A DNA stretch of 64,000 nt from Hevea brasiliensis (GCF_030052815.1 NC_079496.1:7757278-7821277), one strand, 5' to 3'; counted from the first letter of the stretch, positions 22,673-33,429 are shown. Translations and numbers: made by a program. The notes: generated from the sequence alone by a model not told the origin.

Positions 22673-25500
22673 AATTCCCCCATACTCAAACTCTTGCTTG
22701 TCCTCAAGCAAAATTTCATTAAAACTCATTTGGAAGGGAATAGAATCAGTCTTTGAAAACACAAAAATCACTAATCCAAACCACCAACTTACCTCTAGCC
22801 ACCAACATTCCAAGTTCCCACCAGCAAAAGCACAAAGAATGAAGCAAGCACTCTCAACAATTACAGAATAGCTAAGAATTAACCAATCAACCCAAGCAAC
22901 AAATACCAACCAGCTACAAGAGTCAATTGTGCCAAAACAAACCTAAATGAAATAGATAGCCAATGTGTCTCAAATAGATGGTGAGTAATGTATGGAAGAT
23001 TATATTGCCAAACCCATATGCAAGCATAAAAGATCTAACTCTACTAATGTAACAAGCATTTTTCAAAGAATCATTAGGTCTTTTTAAGGGTTGTAATGGG
23101 GTCTAATAGGGTAAAATTGTGGTTAACAAAGAAAGGGAATAAGGTAAACAAAATATGAGAATAATATTAATCATGAAACTCAAAGTGCATCCATTTTTTT
23201 TTTTTCATTTTCAAATATTTTTTTTATTATTATTATTTTTTTTTTTTTTTATAAAGAGGAAAGAAATTCACAATGAATCTCAAGTGCTATCACAATAAAG
23301 GGACTACTTTTATAATATTTTATTTTATTTTATTTTATTTTTATATTTTATTGTGTACTTGTCCCTATTTCATATCACACCCAAAATTACCTTTGGGATA
23401 TTTTGGTGACCATTTTTTTTTTATCAACTTTTCACAATTACTCTAGCACTTTTCAAGATGTTTCAATCCTCCAAGTTTTTTTTTTATATATCATTATTTA
23501 TTTTATTTTTTTATGCACTTAATTGCTAAAATATTATTCTCATAATAGGTGGTAGTGTTTAGGTTTAATGGCTAGGTAAATGATTTGGGTTTCAAAGAAA
23601 TTAGGGAATTAAGGTTTAAGGGGGGTTTGCAAGGGTTGAAATGAAATTAAGGGAGGTTAAGGCTAAATGCGAGGTTTAAAATATGAAGGAATGCCTAAAT
23701 CATATTCTTATCAAATGCAAGTTAAAAATTTCACTTTGAAAGATCTAAGATGCTTGTTCTAGGAATGGTGAGACGACAAGGACCATTTTCTTCCTTAAAG
23801 GCTTATCCAGACACTCAAAACTCAAAATAACTAATCAAAATCTGCATACCTAGATGAATGTATTAATTTTCAGCTATTAAGTAAGAGAAAGAATAATGCT
23901 TAAGACTTTGTACCCAGCTGGAACTTTCATTCCACTAACCATCTAAAGGCAAGTTGGATTGCTTGAATAAGCAACTTATGGAATTCAAAGACTGGTTTAA
24001 AAATCCAAAAATTTTAAATGAATGAATGAAATGCTTGAGTGTAAATGTATAGTCAACCTATATGTAACTAAGTATGCTTAACTAAGTATATGAAGCTATA
24101 TGCAAGTGTATATATGTGAATATGTACAAGTATGAAGTAATGAATGAGTATGTCACTATATGCAAGTAAAAAGGAAAAAGTAATTTTTGCAAACAATTTA
24201 CCCTCTCCCCCATACTCAGAATGAACATTGTCCTCAATGTTAAAAGAATGCAAGGAATGGGATAATTTGGCTATATGTGCATAGAGAATTATTACCCTGT
24301 TGCATAAGCGATAGCACAACTTGTGTTGAAAGTGACACAAGCTGAGATAAGAAGTGTTACCTCATTGAAGTGCAGCCAATTTAATTAGATAAAATTTGGA
24401 CAGCTGCTGCACTCATTGCAAAAGAAACAGTGCAATGGAAGCCATTAAATCAATTAAACTCAAAAAGTTGGAATAAAGAGGTTAAGCTCAAAAATATAGC
24501 CGTCAAGTGTAAATCCGAAGTAGCAAATCAAAGCAAGTGAGCAATGTACTAAAGATATAAAAGAAAAATGTATTTTATGAGGAACTAAAAAAAAACTAAA
24601 TAAGTAAATGGTTCAAGTAAAAGAAAAACAAAACAAACAAAATATTAACTAAATAAGTTCAAAATACTAATTAATTAAGCAACGAAATTAAAGACATGAA
24701 ATGTTTTTTTTTTTTTTTTTTTATCAAAATGGGTGAGTGGGCTTTTGGGCTTGGGCTTGGAGTAGCTGCTGGCCCATTCTGGTGAAGAAAGTTTTTATCC
24801 TGCAAAACAAATAGGCGACACAAGTTAAAACATAAGGATAAGGGGGTTGTGTCGGGGGTTGTGCAACAATCTGCCCAAAAGTGTGCCCAGCGGACATAAA
24901 CGGTGACACAAGCAAACCCGGTTATGTCGCAAGTTGTGCAATCTGCTGCCCAAAATTGACCGAATTTCATAGCACCTAAAAAATTGAAACAAATTAGATT
25001 TCAAATGATTAAACCTTCATAACATGAATTCTAATTGTTCAACTTGTTATGTTCATCAAATACTCACACAAAATAATTTTTCAAAGCACCAATTCACACA
25101 TCCACATTCAAATAATTTTCCTTTTAATCTAAGATGTCAAAATTTGAAAAAAATTTTTTTCTTAAAACTAACAAAAAGGGCAATGAATCTAGCAAGAATC
25201 ACCAGCAAATTCTCAACAAAATAAAGATGAAAATGGTAAGTGAACAAATTTAAAACTAAAATTTAAAGCCAAAAATTTAAAGCTAGACTAAAACAAGAAA
25301 AAATTTTTTATGCTCATTTGCTTGCAATGCATTGTATCCCATCTGCACAAGGAAATTAGAACAATGTTAAACTCTGAATAAGGAGTATAGAAAAGCTTAA
25401 AACAAATATATGAAAGAAATAAAGAATCAATGAAAAATTATGAGTTATGCACAAAAATGCTAAGTTTAGGTCTTTAGCTTGACCATACTCACTCAAGATT
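22673..25500 (-). other. Athila post-pol region, no env-like ORF
   Basis: A polypurine tract (minus strand GGGGGAATT, 22673-22681) abuts the 3' LTR. The module CCCCCATACTCA...TTGTCCTCAA next to it (22677-22715) is echoed at about 24206-24240. A block at about 24840-24960 with GGTTGTGTCG-type phrases resembles LTR sequence at 22295-22435. Poly-T runs and an (ATTTT)n stretch (about 23310-23342) are also present. Athila elements often carry an env-like ORF here; none is open. Confidence 0.7.
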
Positions 25501-27015
25501 TTATGGAGAATGAGAGAGATAGCAAGTTGCTATCTTCTCAATTGGCTCACCAACTAAATAGTGCCTCAATCTTTGCCCATTTACCTTGAAATTACCTGAT
25601 TTTTCACCAAAAATTTCCACAGCACCATGAGGTAAAACTTTCACAATTTTGAATGGACCTGACCACCTTGATTTTAATTTTCCTGGAAAAAATTTTAACC
25701 TTGAATTGAATAAGAGAACCAAATCTCCTTCTTTAAAGTCCTTTTTCTTGATATGCTTATCATGCCATTTTTTAGTTCTTTCTTTATAGATCCTAGCATT
25801 TTCATAAGCATCAAGTCTCAATTCTTCTAATTCATCAAGTTGCAAAAGTCTTTTATGTCCAGCAGCTTGTAAATCAAAATTGATTGCTCTAATGGCCCAA
25901 TAAGCTTTGTGTTCTAACTCTACGGGCAAATGGCATGATTTCCCAAAAACTAACCTATAAGGTGTAGTTCCTATGGGGGTTTTAAATGTTGTTCTATATG
26001 CCCAAAGAGTATCATCTAATTTAAGGGACCAATCTTTTCTGGACTTATTGACAGTTTTCTCCAAGATTTGCTTGATTTCTCTATTTGTGATTTTTACTTG
26101 GCCATTTGTTTGAGGGTGATATGGTGTGGCAATCCTATGTTTTACCCCATATTTTCTCATCAATTTTTCAAATTGGTGGTTGTAAAAATGGCTACCACCA
26201 TCACTGATTATGGCACGTGGGGCACCAAACCTGGTCAAAACAAATTTTTTCAGAAATTTCACCACAACTTTTGCATCATTGGTAGGTGTAGCAATAGCTT
26301 CTACCCATTTAGATACATAGTCCACCCCTACCAAGATATATTTATTTCCATAAGAAGATGGAAATGGCCCCATGAAATCAATTCCCCACACATCAAATAA
26401 TTCAACTTCTAATATGGACTGTTGGGGCATCTCATCTCTCTTGGAAATGTTGCCTACTCTTTGACACCTATCACACTTGCTTACAAAATTTCTCACATGT
26501 TTAAACATATTAGGCCAATAGAAACCTGATGTCAAGACCTTTTCAACAGTTTTTGAGACACTAAAATGACCACCATATTCAGAGGAATGACAATGGTAAA
26601 TAACATCATTTATTTCTTCCTCTGGTATACATCTCCTAATTATTCCATCATTACATCTTCTAAACAAAAGAGGTTCTTCCCAAGAATAAAATTTAACATC
26701 ATGCAAGAATCTTTTCTTTTGCTGCCAAGATAAATCAGGTGGCAAGACACCACAAGACAAGAAATTCACAATATCAGCAAACCATGGAAGTGCAGAATTC
26801 AACACATACAACTGCTCATTCATGAAAAACTCATCAATTGGCACAATTTCATCATCTTTATTTTCAGTTTTTATCCTAGAAAGGTGATCAGCCACCACAT
26901 TCTCAACACCCTTTTTATCTCTTATTTCCAAATCAAATTCTTGAAGTAACAAAATCCATCTAATCAACCTAGATTTAGCTTCTTTCTTGCTCATTAAATA
27001 ACTTATTCTTTGCAT
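25501..27015 (-). pseudogene. Athila pol: end of RNase H and integrase, catalytic Glu lost
   Basis: A 504-codon minus-strand frame. Residues 1-47 end RNase H ([28 protein letters not shown]). The integrase zinc finger follows (H143, H150, C181, C184 around [10 protein letters not shown] and CDRCQRVG). Next is the catalytic core: D213 in GIDFMGPFP and D272 in IISDGGSHF. Residue 308, where the D,D-35-E glutamate belongs, is Lys in NGQVKIT (codon 26094-26092, AAA; one G-to-A change from GAA). The C-terminus has a normal [12 protein letters not shown] domain. The frame is long and open but the enzyme should be inactive. The start is a frameshift border rather than a natural start. Confidence 0.9.
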
Positions 27016-29803
27016 GATCGGTGAAAACTATTACCTTTGAGTTGACCAAATAAGAACGAAACTTATTGAGTGCAAATACTACATAAGGAACTCCTTTTCG
27101 TTGTAGCGTAATTGACTTGAGCTTCATCAAGGGTTCGGCTTGCATAGTAAATGGCATAAGGTTTTCTATCTTTTATTTGGCCAAGGGCGGCTCAACGACA
27201 AACTCGCTTGCATCACACATGATTTCGAATGGTAAAGTCCAATCCGGGGGTTGCATGATAGGAGCTGTTGTTAATGCCCTCTTTAACCTGCAAAAAGCAA
27301 CCATACAATCTTGATTAAAATCAAATTTAACATCATGATTCAAAAGATTTGTTAAGGGTTTAGCAAGTTTAGAAAAATCCTGAATAAATCGCTGGTAAAA
27401 TCCGGCATGTCTAACTCCGCACTCCTTTGTGATGGTTGGAGGTGGCATTTTTCAATAATTTCTATTTTAGCTCTATCCACTTCAATTCCCCTATTTGAGA
27501 TCAAATGCCCTAAAACGATCCCCTCTTGGACCATAAAGTGGCATTTCTCCCAATTCAACACCAAATCATTATCAGTACACCTCTGCAAGATTTTAGACAA
27601 ATTAGTCAAGCATGAATCAAAATTAGTGCCATATACTGAAAAGTCATCCATGAAGACCTCCATAATTTCTTCAATAAAATCAGAAAAAATGGCCATCATG
27701 CACCTTTGAAATGTGCCAGGCGCATTACACAATCCGAATGGCATCCTTCGATATGCAAAGGTGCCATAGGGACAGGTAAAGGTAGTTTTTTCTTGGTCAT
27801 CAGGATGTATTGGAATTTGAAAGAAACCAGAATGGAAGTAACAAAAGAATGAATGCTTGGCTAATCTTTCTAACATTTGATCCATAAAAGGAAGGGGAAA
27901 ATGGTCTTTTCTTGTAGCATTGTTCAACTTCCTATAGTCTATGCACATTCTCCAACCTGTACTTGATTCTAGTGGGTATCAATTCATTATTCTCATTTTT
28001 AACAACTGTCACCCCACCTTTTTTTGGTACAACGTGCACAGGACTCACCCACTCACTGTCAGAAATGGGGTAAATAATTCCAGCAGCTAGTAATTTTAGG
28101 ATTTCCTTTTTCACAACATCCTTCATTGTAGGATTCAATCTTCTTTGGTGTTCAATGGAAGGTTTACTATTTGGCTCTAGGAAAATCCTATGCATACAAA
28201 CTGTTGGGCTAATTCCCTTTATATCATCAATTGCATACCCCAAAACTCTTTTATATTCTCTCAAAACTCTCAACAATTTTTCATTCTCAATATCAATCAA
28301 AGATGCATTAATTATAACAGGATATATTTCATTCGGTCCAAGAAAAGCATACCTGAGGTTGGAAGGAAGAGGTTTAAGATCTACCTTTGGGGCATCCTCT
28401 ACCTTTAATGATGGTGGTTTAATCTCCAAATTTTGCACTTCTTCAAGTTGAAAAATTATGGCTTCAGGATGTGGTGGAGAGCTCTCCAAGTGTTGTGCAA
28501 AAGCAGCTATGTTGAGATTGTCATCATCAATGCTCCCACCATGGACTAAGCAATTTTCAAGTGGGTCTTGTGGATAGCTTTTTCTGAAATGCTCTTGAAC
28601 AATCTTATCAATAATATCTACCCGCAAACAAGACTCAACTTCTTCATGTTTCCTTTTCATGGCAGGATTGATATTGAATATCATTTGATCATCTCCCACT
28701 CTAAGTGTCAATTTCTCACCCTTTACATCAATTAATGCACCAGCTGTTGCCAAAAAGGGTCTTCCCAATAAGATAGGAACTTTTGTGTCTTCTTCCATAT
28801 CTAGAATGACAAAGTCCACCGGAATGTAGAATTTCCCAACCTTGATAGGCATATTTTCAAGAATGCCTTCTGGATACTTAATTGAATGGTCAGCCAATGA
28901 AAGATACATGTTTGTGGGCTTCAAATCTCCCATATTCAACTTCTCATATATTGAAAGAGGCATTAGGCTGACACTAGCTCCAAGGTCACATAAGGCATTT
29001 GCCACACAATTATCACCAATATGACAAGGAATGGAAAACACACCCGGATCTTTGAGTTTGGGAGGTAACTTCTTCTGAATTATAGCACTACATTGCTCTC
29101 CCAAGTTGATGGTGTCATAATCTTCTAGCCTTCTCTTGTTGGAAAGAATCTCCTTCAAAAACTTGGCATAACTTGGCATTTGGGATAGTGCCTCAGTGAA
29201 TGGCACATTGATATACAACTTCTTTAGCACTTTAAGGAATTTGCCAAATTGTTTGTCTAGCTTATGCTTGATGAATCTTTGAGGGTAGGGAAGGGTGGGC
29301 TTGTAAGGTTCAGGTGGGATGTATGGTTTCTCTCCTTCATCTTGCTCACTTTTGCTTTCTTCTTCTTTTTCATTTTTCTTGCTCTCAATTGAATTTTCTT
29401 CTTTTGTGCTCTCTTTTTCTTCTCTCTTGTTTTCACTCTCTTGACCAACTTTCTTACCACTTCTCAAGGTTACAACCTTACATTGTTCATGAGGGTTTTG
29501 TGGTTGGCTAGGTAGTTTGCCATAGGAATTGCTTCCCGATGAGCTTGCTTGTTGAGCCAATTGAGTCTCCAACATGCGGTTGTGGACTTGTAATTGATCC
29601 ATGGTTTGTCTCATGTTTTGCATTTCTTCCTCCAATTTGCTATTCATCTTGCTTTGTTCAGCAAAAAATTTCTCGATCATGCTTTCCAAGGTTGGTTTCG
29701 GTTTATGAGGTGGAAGGGATTGTTGTGCTCTTGCTTGATATCCATGTTGTGGCTGCCTTGTGGGCTGAAATTGAGGCTGAAATTGAGGCCTATTCTGCTG
29801 CAT
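26975..29803 (-). pseudogene. Athila gag C-terminus, protease, RT and RNase H, frameshifted
   Basis: 29803-27932 is 623 codons. It comprises a Gln-rich, charged gag tail, an aspartic protease with CDLGASVSLMPLSIYEKL (Asp at about residue 273), and the start of RT (SEWVSPVHVVPKKGG). A frameshift near 27945-27960 moves the RT to 27948-27352, with MCIDYRKLNNATRKDHFPLP, GLCNAPGTFQRCM and the catalytic FMDD in EVFMDDFSVYG. Further shifts near 27390-27450 lead to 27448-27173 (RT thumb and RNase H start, CDASEF). A scrambled RNase H at 27157-26975 ([20 protein letters not shown]) follows. At least three frame breaks mean no functional polyprotein. Confidence 0.88.
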
Positions 29804-29842
29804 AAACTGCTGGTTATGAGGATAATTTGAGCTTTGACTTTG

Positions 29843-31033
29843 TTAAGCAAAAGTTGCTTGTGGTCTCCATGTTGAGTTGTTCACATTAGAGTAAGCATTT
29901 CCCATAGGTTTTTGTTGATAACCTCCTGCATAAGCAGCTTGTTCTTGCAAATAATCATCACCATAAGAAGAGTAATCAACTCCACAACTTTGGGTTCCAT
30001 CTGTGTAGGCAGCTTGTTGCACAGTTGTAGGAGTTGAGGTTGTTGCCTTTGTGCAAAAATCACTAAGAAGCTGAGTCAACTGATCAAATCTTGCATTCAT
30101 GTAGCTAACTGAGTCAAGTTCATAAATCCCGGCCTTCTTTGGCTCAAGTGCTCTAGGATTTCCCCACAAATGGGTATTATGAGCAATCTTCTCTAATAGA
30201 TCATAGCATTCTTCACTTGTCATTCTCATGAAATCTCCTCCTGCTTGTGAATCAATTGTGTTTCTTATGGCTGGAGTAACTCTGGTGTAGAAATTCTGAA
30301 CAATCATCCATTTCGGTATTTCAGGATGAGGACATTGCCTTTCAAGCTCCTTAAATCTCATCCAAGATTCATACAAAGTTTCATCATCTCTTGGTTTAAA
30401 AGCTACCATCAAATTCCTCAAATAAGTAGTCTTCCCAGGTGGGAAAAATTGAGATAGAAAAGCTTGAGATAGCTGCTCCCAAGTAGCTATAATAGCTTGT
30501 GGAAGTGAGTCATACCACTCCAATGCTGAATCCCGAAGAGAGAATGGAAATAAGGTGAGCCGAATAACTTCATCTGAAACTCCAGGCTGCCTTTGTGTGC
30601 CACATATCATCAAAAATTTCTTCAAATGAGAATGAGGATTTTCAAGTGGACTACCTCCAAATTGTGAATTCTGAACCATTTGAATGAGACCAGTCTTTAA
30701 CTCAAATTGATTAGCTCCAATGATAGGTCTGTTATCTCTCACATCTGCACATCTAGGAAAAGCATAATCCAACATGGATCTTCTTTGAGGATCATTTTGA
30801 TTAACTGCTTCATTTTGCCTATTTTGCTCATTTCCTCCATTGTTTCCACCAATAGCTCTATTTTGATTCTCCATATTTTTAATTGTCTCCTCTTGCTCAA
30901 ATCTTTGTTGTTCTTCTTTTTCTGCTTCCTTTCTTCTCTTGTACTCCTTTTTGTTGGCTCGACAGAATTTTTCAATTTCAGGATTGAACAACAATTCAGT
31001 ATCACTTGTGCTTTTCGATCGTCTCATAAACAA
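29843..31033 (-). pseudogene. Athila gag, ended by an in-frame stop
   Basis: 396 codons on the minus strand starting MFMRRSKSTSDTELLFNPEI, close to the PBS, as is usual for Athila gag. A retrotransposon-gag core is visible (HSHLKKFLMICGTQ, LRDSALEWYDSLP, QFFPPGKTTYLRN, FKELERQCPHP). The frame stops at TAA (29845-29843) and then continues in the same frame into the protease part as QSQSSNYPHNQQF. The stop sits in a Gln-rich run, so a CAA-to-TAA mutation is the likely cause. Programmed readthrough is an alternative but seems unlikely, given the damage downstream. Confidence 0.88.
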
Positions 31034-31135
31034 GAAAAGTACCTGAAAAACACAAGGAACAATAGTGAAAATAAAAGAAAATAAAAATTCTAATTAGCTT
31101 AAAACAATTAAAATCCAACTTAAAAACAAACAATT

Positions 31136-31152
31136 CCCCGGCAACGGCGCCA
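31136..31152 (-). other. Primer binding site for tRNA-Asp
   Basis: The plus strand reads CCCCGGCAACGGCGCCA, identical to the 3' end of plant tRNA-Asp(GTC) including CCA. It lies six bases from the 5' LTR. tRNA-Asp priming is characteristic of Athila-type elements. Confidence 0.9.
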
Positions 31153-31158
31153 AAAACT

Positions 31159-32652
31159 TGATACGGTGTGTCCGCAAGTGCACGGGTCACAGTAGTATAG
31201 TTTTAAAAAAATGATATCGATCCCACAGGGAATTGTGCTTAAATTGGAAATAAAAGTATAAGCTAATTAGAATGACAAAAATTAAAGATGTAAAATGAAA
31301 TTTGGAATTAAAATTGGTATTTGAGGAATTAAAACTAAATCAAACAATTAGCTAAAATTAATTAAACTAGATTACCAAAAATTAATTTGAAATTTCTATT
31401 TATGAAATTTGAGAGGAATTAAATCTAAATTCAATAAAAAATAAAGTGATTCTAGAGATTGGATTTTTCAATATTGTTTGCATGTGGTTTATCCCTAATT
31501 TAGCCAAACACATGAGAATTGCAATTTTGAGGGAAATCAATTCTTAAATTTTTGAAACCTTTTTCAAGCATCTCAAAGTTGGTTTTCATTAAATCAAACC
31601 CTGTTTTCACGGTATTTCAAACCTAACAAAAACCCAATTAATGCTCTAATTGATTTTGGAAAGTCCCCTTAATTCTCTTAGCTTATCTCTAACACCAAGA
31701 AAACCAAGTTTATTGCAAGATTATCTATCCCTAATATTCACTTTTCAGTCAATCTATTAAGGATTAAAACTTAACTTAATGAGGGCCCATTCATCAAGCA
31801 AGGCAACAAGCTCACAAGCAATAAATCAAAATGTAACAAATCCCATTTAAATGGCTAAATCAGTTCAAAACCACAATACAAATCAATATTTACAAACCCA
31901 TCTCTAGAATCTCAATCAACTACTCACTATTCATAGTTTTAAGACAAACCCAAATGTATAAATGAAGAAATAATGGAAATGTAAGCTAAAGGGTAGAAAA
32001 ACCCAGAAAATTGCAGAAGGATCTGCTGCAGAAAAGTGCAGAAACGTGATCCTTGCTGCTGCTGAAAAAATGCAGAACGTGCTCCCTCCTTCTCTCTTTC
32101 TAATCTTGCCAAAAATGCCTCCCTTGCTCTCTATGGAAAGAAAATGATAAAATGAGACTTTATATAGGTGAGGGGACTGCCCTAGAATGGGTAAAAGGGG
32201 GAAGGTTCCAGAGAAAGTGAGGTAAAAAGCTGGAGTAACGGAAATGCCACGTCAACTATTTCCAGTAAAAATGACATAAGTTGGGTCGGTTATGTCGCGG
32301 GTTGTGTCGCGGGTTGTGTAGCTCTCGGCCTGAATATCTGACGATCGACATAACTTGCGACATAAGCTAACTCGGTTGTGCTGCAGGTTGTGTCGCTCTC
32401 GACCATTTTTACTCAACTTCAAAAATTTTTGCAATTCAACTCTAATCTCCTCCAAATGGCTACTCTGATCAAAATACATCAAATTTCTCCAAATTTTCCC
32501 TACAAAACAAATAAATTCCAAAAATTAAACTAAGAAAAGTGAAAATTGCAAAATTGACTAAATATATACTAATATCTATAATAATGGCTATGAACAAGGG
32601 TAAATTATGTGCAAAAATTACATCTAAATGATGATATAAAATGCATGCATCA
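31159..32652 (-). repeat. 5' LTR of the Athila element
   Basis: 1,494 bp. It retains a TATA box, TATATAAA, on the minus strand at 32159-32166, about 1 kb before gag. It ends TGATGCATGCAT at the plus-strand right border. Confidence 0.93.
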
Positions 32653-32655
32653 AAA

Positions 32656-32806
32656 TGTAACGGCCCGGCCCACTAGTGATATTGTCCGCTCTGGACCAAA
32701 GCCTTCACGTTTTTAAAACGCGTCATTAGGGGTTACGAACCACCAACTTATAAACCCAGTATCTCTCCCGTGTTTTGCCGATGTGGGATTTGCCTATGGT
32801 GTTACA
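32656..32806 (-). repeat. TRIM LTR-a
   Basis: 151 bp. On the minus strand it runs TGTAACACC...GGCCGTTACA. A TATA-like TTTATAA lies about 53 bases from the sense start. Its first two plus-strand bases are shared with the Athila target duplication. The variant phrase GGACCAAAGCCTTCACG pairs it with LTR-b, as distinct from LTR-c and LTR-d. Confidence 0.9.
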
Positions 32807-32896
32807 ATCCACCCCCCTTATGAGACTCAGCGTCCTCGCTGAGGTTTGCCCCACCATCGCTCAAGGTTGCATGTAGAGCGGCTCTGATACCACAAA
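32807..32896 (-). mobile_element. TRIM interior 1 (PPT and PBS only)
   Basis: A 90 bp internal region with no coding capacity. A polypurine tract (minus strand AAGGGGGGTGGAT) abuts LTR-a. An initiator-Met PBS (TGGTATCAGAGC, 32892-32881) abuts the CAAA spacer next to LTR-b. LTR 151 bp plus interior 90 bp is a classic TRIM layout, so it needs proteins supplied by other elements. Confidence 0.9.
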
Positions 32897-32971
32897 TGTA
32901 ACGGCCTGGCTCACTAGTGATATTGTCAGCTCTGGACCAAAGCCTTCACGATTTTAAAACGCGTCATTAGG
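32897..32971 (-). repeat. TRIM LTR-b, truncated to its R-U5 part
   Basis: Only 75 of 151 bp remain. It matches LTR-a up to GCGTCATTAGG, and U6 sequence then follows. In sense orientation the break is about 22-24 bases downstream of the LTR's TATA-like box, near where transcription should start. Confidence 0.85.
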
Positions 32972-33033
32972 TAAAATTAGAAGGCCCTTGCGCAAGGATG
33001 ACATGCACAAATCGAGAAATAGTCCAAATTTTT
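32972..33033 (+). pseudogene. U6: U6 snRNA fragment (retro-derived, internally deleted)
   Basis: 62 bp matching the plant U6 spliceosomal RNA from about nucleotide 21 to its 3' end. TAAAATTAGAA corresponds to U6 TAAAATTGGAA. After that about 21 nt, including the ACAGAGA box, are missing. GCGCAAGGATGACATGCACA, AATCGAGAAATAGTCC and AAATTTTT then follow the U6 3' half with a few substitutions. No U6 promoter (USE/TATA) precedes it and the catalytic region is gone, so it is not a working gene. It is fused between two TRIM elements with no target duplication of its own, and its 3' end abuts the CAAA spacer of LTR-c. Confidence 0.88.
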
Positions 33034-33037
33034 CAAA

Positions 33038-33188
33038 TGTAATGGCCCGGCCTACTAGTGATATTATCCGCTCTAGGCCGAAGCCATCACGGTTTTAAAA
33101 CGCGTCACTAGGGGTTACGAACCTCCAACTTATAAACCCAGCATCTCTCCCGTATTTTGCCGATGTGGGATTTGCCTAGGGTGTTACA
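33038..33188 (-). repeat. TRIM LTR-c
   Basis: 151 bp, complete. It shares GCCGAAGCCATCACGG with LTR-d and differs there from LTR-a and LTR-b, so this is a second TRIM copy of a different sub-lineage. It is preceded by CAAA (33034-33037), the normal PBS-LTR spacer, with U6 in place of the PBS. Confidence 0.9.
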
Positions 33189-33278
33189 ATCCACCCCCCT
33201 TATGGGACTCAGCGTCCTCGCTGAGGTTTGCCCCACCATCGCTCAAGGTTGCACGCGGAGCGGCTCTGATACCACAAA
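33189..33278 (-). mobile_element. TRIM interior 2 (PPT and PBS only)
   Basis: 90 bp, nearly identical to interior 1. The polypurine tract abuts LTR-c and an initiator-Met PBS (33274-33263) precedes the CAAA spacer before LTR-d. Confidence 0.9.
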
Positions 33279-33429
33279 TGTAACGGCCCGGCCTATTAGT
33301 GATATTGTCCGCTCTATGCCGAAGCCATCACGGTTTTAAAATGCGTCACTAGGGGTTACGAACCTCCAACTTATAAACCCAGCATCTCTCATGTGTTTTG
33401 CCGATTTGGGATTTGCCTAGGGTGTTACA
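33279..33429 (-). repeat. TRIM LTR-d
   Basis: 151 bp, complete. Its outer end (GGTGTTACA, 33421-33429) is the right border of the composite insertion and is followed by target duplication GACTA (33430-33434). Confidence 0.9.

Larger units (their letters stand above)
21178..32652 (-). mobile_element. Athila-type Ty3/gypsy retrotransposon (11,475 bp), defective
   Basis: Perfect 5 bp target duplication AAATG (21173-21177 and 32653-32657). LTRs at 21178-22672 and 31159-32652 begin TGATACGG and end ATGCATGCATCA. Order on the minus strand: 5' LTR, tRNA-Asp PBS, gag, protease, RT, RNase H, integrase, about 2.8 kb of post-pol DNA, polypurine tract, 3' LTR. The tRNA-Asp primer, CDLGAS protease motif, FMDD RT box and long post-pol region are typical of Athila. 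By eye I count about 15 differences between the LTRs, so insertion is recent. A stop after gag, several pol frameshifts and a lost integrase glutamate make it non-autonomous. It landed inside an older TRIM composite. Confidence 0.95.

Noticed and set aside
32972..33033. A functional U6 snRNA gene
   Set aside because: The 5' stem and ACAGAGA region are missing and no U6 promoter elements precede it.
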